Source: CANIGN01 sp964538275 (GTDB lineage Bacteria; Bdellovibrionota; UBA2428). Taken from it: DNA of 9,267 nt. A program made the position numbers and the translations under genes. Positions 6,908 to 9,267 of the stretch are shown here, piece after piece. The stretch is taken from the NCBI GenBank assembly GCA_964538275.1, contig CAZIFW010000087.1, positions 1-9,267 on the forward strand, given 5' to 3'. The notes beneath the pieces were generated by a model. The model had not been told where the DNA came from. It searched no databases and saw only the letters and a program-made list of their open reading frames with translations. Every line of letters starts with the position of its first letter. The first letter of the stretch is position 1.

Positions 6908-7864
6908 TTGAAAAAAACAATTGTTCTCACAACGCTCTTAGCTCCTGTTTTGCTAATGGCCAATTTTGAAAAAGATAAAGAGACGATACTACGTCAATCG
7001 GGGTGTTTCTTAATCGATTATAACTTTACAGAGGTTGAGTCACTCAAAGACGGATATCAACTAGACGAGCGTGTTTATGACACTAACTCAGACAAAACCA
7101 CCTACGAGTTGATTGTTCCGATTGTTAAATCTGCAAATGAAATTCGCCTACAACACATTCTTTTCGTGAAAGACCTCGTAACTGGCGAGGTAAATGGAAT
7201 GATCAAGCATCAAGCTGAAGACTGGGCCTACGAGCCTTCCTTTGTTTTTGATTTTGTTTCTACCGGCAACTGGAGCCCCCTAGATATTCAGTCTAATAGC
7301 GGTAAGTGGGTGCGAAAAATAACCAACCTTGATGACGGACTAAGATATCAATGTGCGGCTGCTTGGGACCACACCAAAGCAAATTCCGAATGGAATTGCG
7401 CTAACTTCGCTCCAATACCCGGACGAGAAACTCGCGACATGGGCCGCAAGGACTATCAAGCACTCGACAGGAATACACGAATTATTTCTTATGAAAATTC
7501 TTGGGTTGAGAGACAAAACAACGTCAAAACAATTCTCGACGGAACAAACAGAACTCCACTCGCTAGAGAATTAGGTCGGACGTGGCTAATTCGGCAGTCA
7601 ACTCAAGTCTGTGACGAAGCAAAAAAACTCTTTGATGAGAGAAAAGATTTTTGGGCAATCCTCATGAATGTTTGGGAAGAGTACCTCGGAAAAAAAGAAT
7701 CGTTCTCTGAAAAAGCACGAGTTAACAATGAATCGCGCTACGGAAAAATATTGGGAATTGAAGAACAGTATTTCTCGCTAGTGAGCACAGATACAACTGC
7801 ACGTGAAAACGCAAAGACTGAGATTAGAAACGTAATCAATGAATTTAGAAATGAGAACCCATGA
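6908..7864 (+). CDS. DUF6607-like exported protein
   Basis: A 318-residue protein with signal peptide MKKTIVLTTLLAPVLLMA. I recognise the pattern of the uncharacterised DUF6607 family from memory: 'GCFLIDYNF' (32-40), 'KHQAEDWAYEP' (100-110), 'PGRETRDMGRKDYQALDR' (171-188) and 'NSWVERQNNVK' (197-207). Cysteines 33, 149, 164 and 235 could form disulphides in the periplasm. The start is TTG at 6908; GGAGG lies only 4 nt before it. The next Met (residue 17) would destroy the signal peptide, so TTG is preferred. A Fur-box-like operator lies directly upstream, so expression is probably raised under iron limitation. Its stop overlaps the next gene by 4 bases (ATGA), so the two proteins are translated together and may cooperate. 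No enzymatic role is visible; a link to iron or haem handling is inference. Confidence 0.82.
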   Translation: MKKTIVLTTLLAPVLLMANFEKDKETILRQSGCFLIDYNFTEVESLKDGYQLDERVYDTNSDKTTYELIVPIVKSANEIRLQHILFVKDLVTGEVNGMIKHQAEDWAYEPSFVFDFVSTGNWSPLDIQSNSGKWVRKITNLDDGLRYQCAAAWDHTKANSEWNCANFAPIPGRETRDMGRKDYQALDRNTRIISYENSWVERQNNVKTILDGTNRTPLARELGRTWLIRQSTQVCDEAKKLFDERKDFWAILMNVWEEYLGKKESFSEKARVNNESRYGKILGIEEQYFSLVSTDTTARENAKTEIRNVINEFRNENP

Positions 7865-8292
7865 GAACTAAAATTATATTAGGATTTGCCCTAATCGCTT
7901 TAACGTCTCTAACTTGGGCTCACAGCTCAGGTCATGGCCCCGATGTCAAAGGGACGGGACCAAACGGAGGGAAGCTCACATCCGTAGTCAGCGCCAAGGA
8001 AGCCGACAAAGGAAAAGATGCCAAACAAATTTATTTAGCAGAAGTGAAAGCTGATCTGGAAACAGAAGCGATTGTAAGAATCTTGAATACAAACAAAATC
8101 GTGATTACAGAAGCGCTGTCCCCAAAGGCAAAAGTCATAGCCTTAGGGGACAGTGCTGCGCCTGAAATATTCGAAGTTGACTTAAAAGATGGGGCTTACA
8201 ACGTTAAGTTTCCTAAACCATCCAGTTCTTATACTGGGGTTGAAATTATTTTTAATGTCGGAAAAGAAAGAGTTGTAAGCACAATTCTCTAA
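7861..8292 (+). CDS. Small periplasmic GPNGG-motif protein, possible metal binder
   Basis: A 143-residue exported protein, second gene of the Fur-box operon. The signal peptide MRTKIILGFALIALTSLTWA is probably cut before HSSGHG, so the mature chain would begin with His and carry a second His four residues later. 'GTGPNGGKL' (31-39) resembles the GPNGG segment at the N-terminus of some metal-efflux adaptors and of small periplasmic proteins near metal genes. The rest is beta-rich ('IYLAEVKADLE', 'EIFEVDLKDGAYNVKF', 'GVEIIFNVG'), like a single Ig-like or beta-sandwich domain. There is no cysteine and no other histidine. The ATG overlaps the upstream TGA (ATGA), so translation is coupled. A role as periplasmic metal-binding partner of the DUF6607 protein is plausible but unproven. 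Confidence 0.8.
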   Translation: MRTKIILGFALIALTSLTWAHSSGHGPDVKGTGPNGGKLTSVVSAKEADKGKDAKQIYLAEVKADLETEAIVRILNTNKIVITEALSPKAKVIALGDSAAPEIFEVDLKDGAYNVKFPKPSSSYTGVEIIFNVGKERVVSTIL

Positions 8293-8342
8293 GTAATCTG
8301 AGGACTTTTGTAACGAATAAGCGCAAAAACTCTCAAAAACCC

Positions 8343-8364
8343 GCTGGGGCTTTTATGCCCCAGC
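8343..8364. terminator. Hairpin terminator between convergent operons
   Basis: A perfect 8-bp GC-rich stem (8343-8350 with 8357-8364) and a 6-nt loop. On the minus strand it is followed by GGGTTTTTGAGAGTTTTT, a better T-tract than on the plus strand (AATTGCTTT). It probably ends the minus-strand small-gene pair strongly and the Fur-box operon less strongly. Confidence 0.75.
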
Positions 8365-8470
8365 AATTGCTTTATGCCGCTGATTTTGCACATCGCAAAG
8401 TGCTATTATTACGTACCTGAATCGTATTCATTTAGATGACACAAAGAGATTTTCGCCCGAACAATCCCTA

Positions 8471-8659
8471 TCACCTAAATCTCTTAGCTTCCTCAGGAAA
8501 AAGCGAAATAGGCTTCCAATCAACGCGCAATACTTCTCGCTTAGCCTTTTCGATCCTTCTTAGACATGTCCCAGACTTACACTCAAGAACCTCCGTTAAA
8601 GACATTCCAAGAAAATAAAGTGCATACGCCAGTATGAATTTCCCAAATAAACTCTCCAT
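8471..8659 (-). CDS. Hypothetical 62-residue protein
   Basis: Begins at ATG 8659, with GAGAGGT about 6 nt upstream. The frame is open 21 codons further up, but that extension only shadows the preceding gene. Residues 4-24 are largely hydrophobic (LFGKFILAYALYFLGMSLT), possibly one membrane helix. A charged segment with Cys27 and Cys32, a basic helix (RRIEKAKREVLRV) and a tail 'DWKPISLFPEEAKRFR' follow. It starts one base after the stop of the helix-turn-helix gene (TGATATG), so the two are translationally coupled. No family is recognised. A plus-strand frame covers the same bases but has no ribosome site. Confidence 0.6.
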   Translation of the reverse strand: MESLFGKFILAYALYFLGMSLTEVLECKSGTCLRRIEKAKREVLRVDWKPISLFPEEAKRFR

Positions 8660-8660
8660 A

Positions 8661-8882
8661 TCAAACCTCTCTTTTTTTGAGCTGCCTGAGAGCCTTTTTG
8701 ATCCCAGTTTTACTTTTACCAAAGTGACTCATCAGCCCCTCTACTGTCATTTTGCCAACCCAACGTAGTTTTGCCAGCTCCGCAGGGTCGACCTTTTGTT
8801 TTCGCCAGACTACCTTTCTCCCTATGGGAGCGGTTAACGCCTGTGGTTCGATTATTTTGGACCCGCGAGTACCAATCTTCAT
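8661..8882 (-). CDS. Small helix-turn-helix-like DNA-binding protein
   Basis: A 73-residue basic protein. After a Lys/Arg-rich N-terminus, residues 32-70 read as a compact helical HTH: 'DPAELAKLRWVGK', then 'TVEGLMSHFGKSKTGIKKAL', where 'MSHFGKSKTGIKKAL' has the helix-turn-recognition-helix spacing seen in resolvase- and sigma-like HTHs. A stop codon directly precedes the ATG at 8882, so no longer start is possible, and no Shine-Dalgarno sequence is visible. It is followed immediately by a coupled 62-residue gene. It may be a transcription regulator or the DNA-binding remnant of a mobile-element recombinase; I cannot tell which. Confidence 0.6.
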   Translation of the reverse strand: MKIGTRGSKIIEPQALTAPIGRKVVWRKQKVDPAELAKLRWVGKMTVEGLMSHFGKSKTGIKKALRQLKKREV

Positions 8883-8958
8883 CTATCTAAAGCACTGACA
8901 AACGGTTTAGTCATTTCCACACTCAGCAATTGCTCCACTCACTCATGGACAAATTATT

Positions 8959-9016
8959 GGAGGGAACTGCCAAACCGAATACGGTGATACCAGAAACTAA
9001 GCTTGTTTGGCACTCC
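8959..9016 (+). repeat. Interrupted inverted repeat in the 224-bp intergenic region
   Basis: TGCCAAAC (8968-8975) pairs perfectly with GTTTGGCA (9005-9012), and GGAG (8959-8962) with CTCC (9013-9016), leaving a 5-nt bulge and a 29-nt apical region containing the small GGT-GAT-ACC hairpin. It could be a structured leader of the downstream gene. No known riboswitch motif is recognised. Confidence 0.35.
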
Positions 9017-9106
9017 TTGAAGAATAGTTTTAAGTTAGATTAAACATTCCCTTTACTGACATAATTTTCTCTAGAGAATTCACAAGAATTAACCGATAAG
9101 TACACT

Positions 9107-9267
9107 GTGAGCGTGCTTTTACTTTTGCTAGCATTGCTGGCTCAGCCTGCTTTTGCGGTGGACGCTTTTTATAAATGTCTACTTGCCCTTAAGGCTGAAA
9201 TGCCAAACACTCCTGCCGCTGAATATGTAAGGACTCCCTTTCAATTCCAAACGCTGAGCATGGATCT
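9107..9267 (+). CDS. Secreted protein, N-terminal 53 residues (3' end outside window)
   Basis: From GTG at 9107 the frame gives SVLLLLLALLAQPAFA, a hydrophobic signal peptide with an AFA cleavage site. It continues VDAFYKCLLALKAEMPNT, with one cysteine, and stays open to the edge. No ATG, GTG or TTG occurs in frame between the upstream stop at 9062 and 9107; a second GTG lies at 9113. No clear Shine-Dalgarno sequence is visible. Too little remains for a family call. Confidence 0.6.
   Translation, partial: MSVLLLLLALLAQPAFAVDAFYKCLLALKAEMPNTPAAEYVRTPFQFQTLSMD

Noticed and set aside
6867..6911. Fourteen-codon frame beginning in the Fur-box region and overlapping the TTG start of the DUF6607-like gene
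   Set aside because: No ribosome site precedes it and it is mostly made of operator and Shine-Dalgarno bases; a leader peptide is possible but unsupported.
8436..8618. Plus-strand 60-codon frame
   Set aside because: The minus-strand gene on the same bases has a ribosome site and is coupled to its upstream neighbour; the plus-strand frame has neither.
8945..9043. Plus-strand 32-codon frame starting MDKLLEGTAKPN
   Set aside because: The composition looks protein-like, but there is no ribosome site and the frame is too short to judge; it also overlaps the interrupted inverted repeat.

Overview
The window reads as chromosomal DNA of a Gram-negative bacterium with an outer membrane and moderate to low GC. 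Most genes encode exported proteins: an outer-membrane factor, a C-terminal-Phe beta-barrel, a lipoprotein and several periplasmic proteins. Protein styles, such as the 'MKKFLLLG' barrel protein and the DUF6607 plus GPNGG-type pair, resemble what I remember from Bdellovibrio-like bacteria (Bdellovibrionota). That placement is an impression, not a proof. I see no tRNA, rRNA, CRISPR array or insertion sequence.

Left half (1-4936, minus strand): a heavy-metal efflux locus read from right to left. First comes a small membrane-anchored protein with a dense Cys/His cluster (148 codons). It is followed by a 55-residue lipoprotein, a CzcC-type outer-membrane factor whose better start is an internal GTG, a 209-residue His-rich protein in the position of the adaptor CzcB, and the first 734 residues of a CzcA-type RND pump that runs off the left edge. 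The pump carries the acidic transmembrane motif of Zn/Co/Cd exporters. The adaptor is the surprise: it keeps a His-rich N-terminus and what looks like the membrane-proximal domain, but has no room for the lipoyl, hairpin and beta-barrel domains of a normal CzcB.

Middle (5032-6667): a plus-strand outer-membrane beta-barrel gene with a recognisable promoter faces a minus-strand permuted NlpC/P60 (YiiX/YebB-like) hydrolase gene. A strong bidirectional terminator separates them.

Right-centre (6668-8364): an operon of two exported proteins, a DUF6607-like protein and a small GPNGG protein, joined by an ATGA overlap. A 19-bp Fur-box-like palindrome (16 of 19 matches to the classical consensus as I remember it) lies just upstream, suggesting iron control. 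A second hairpin terminator follows.

Right end (8365-9267): a minus-strand pair of tiny genes (a putative helix-turn-helix protein and a 62-residue protein), an intergenic stretch with inverted repeats, and the 5' end of a plus-strand secreted-protein gene cut by the window edge.

Taken together, the efflux operon and the Fur-box operon suggest a metal-homeostasis neighbourhood. The two halves are separated by unrelated envelope genes, so a functional link is inference.
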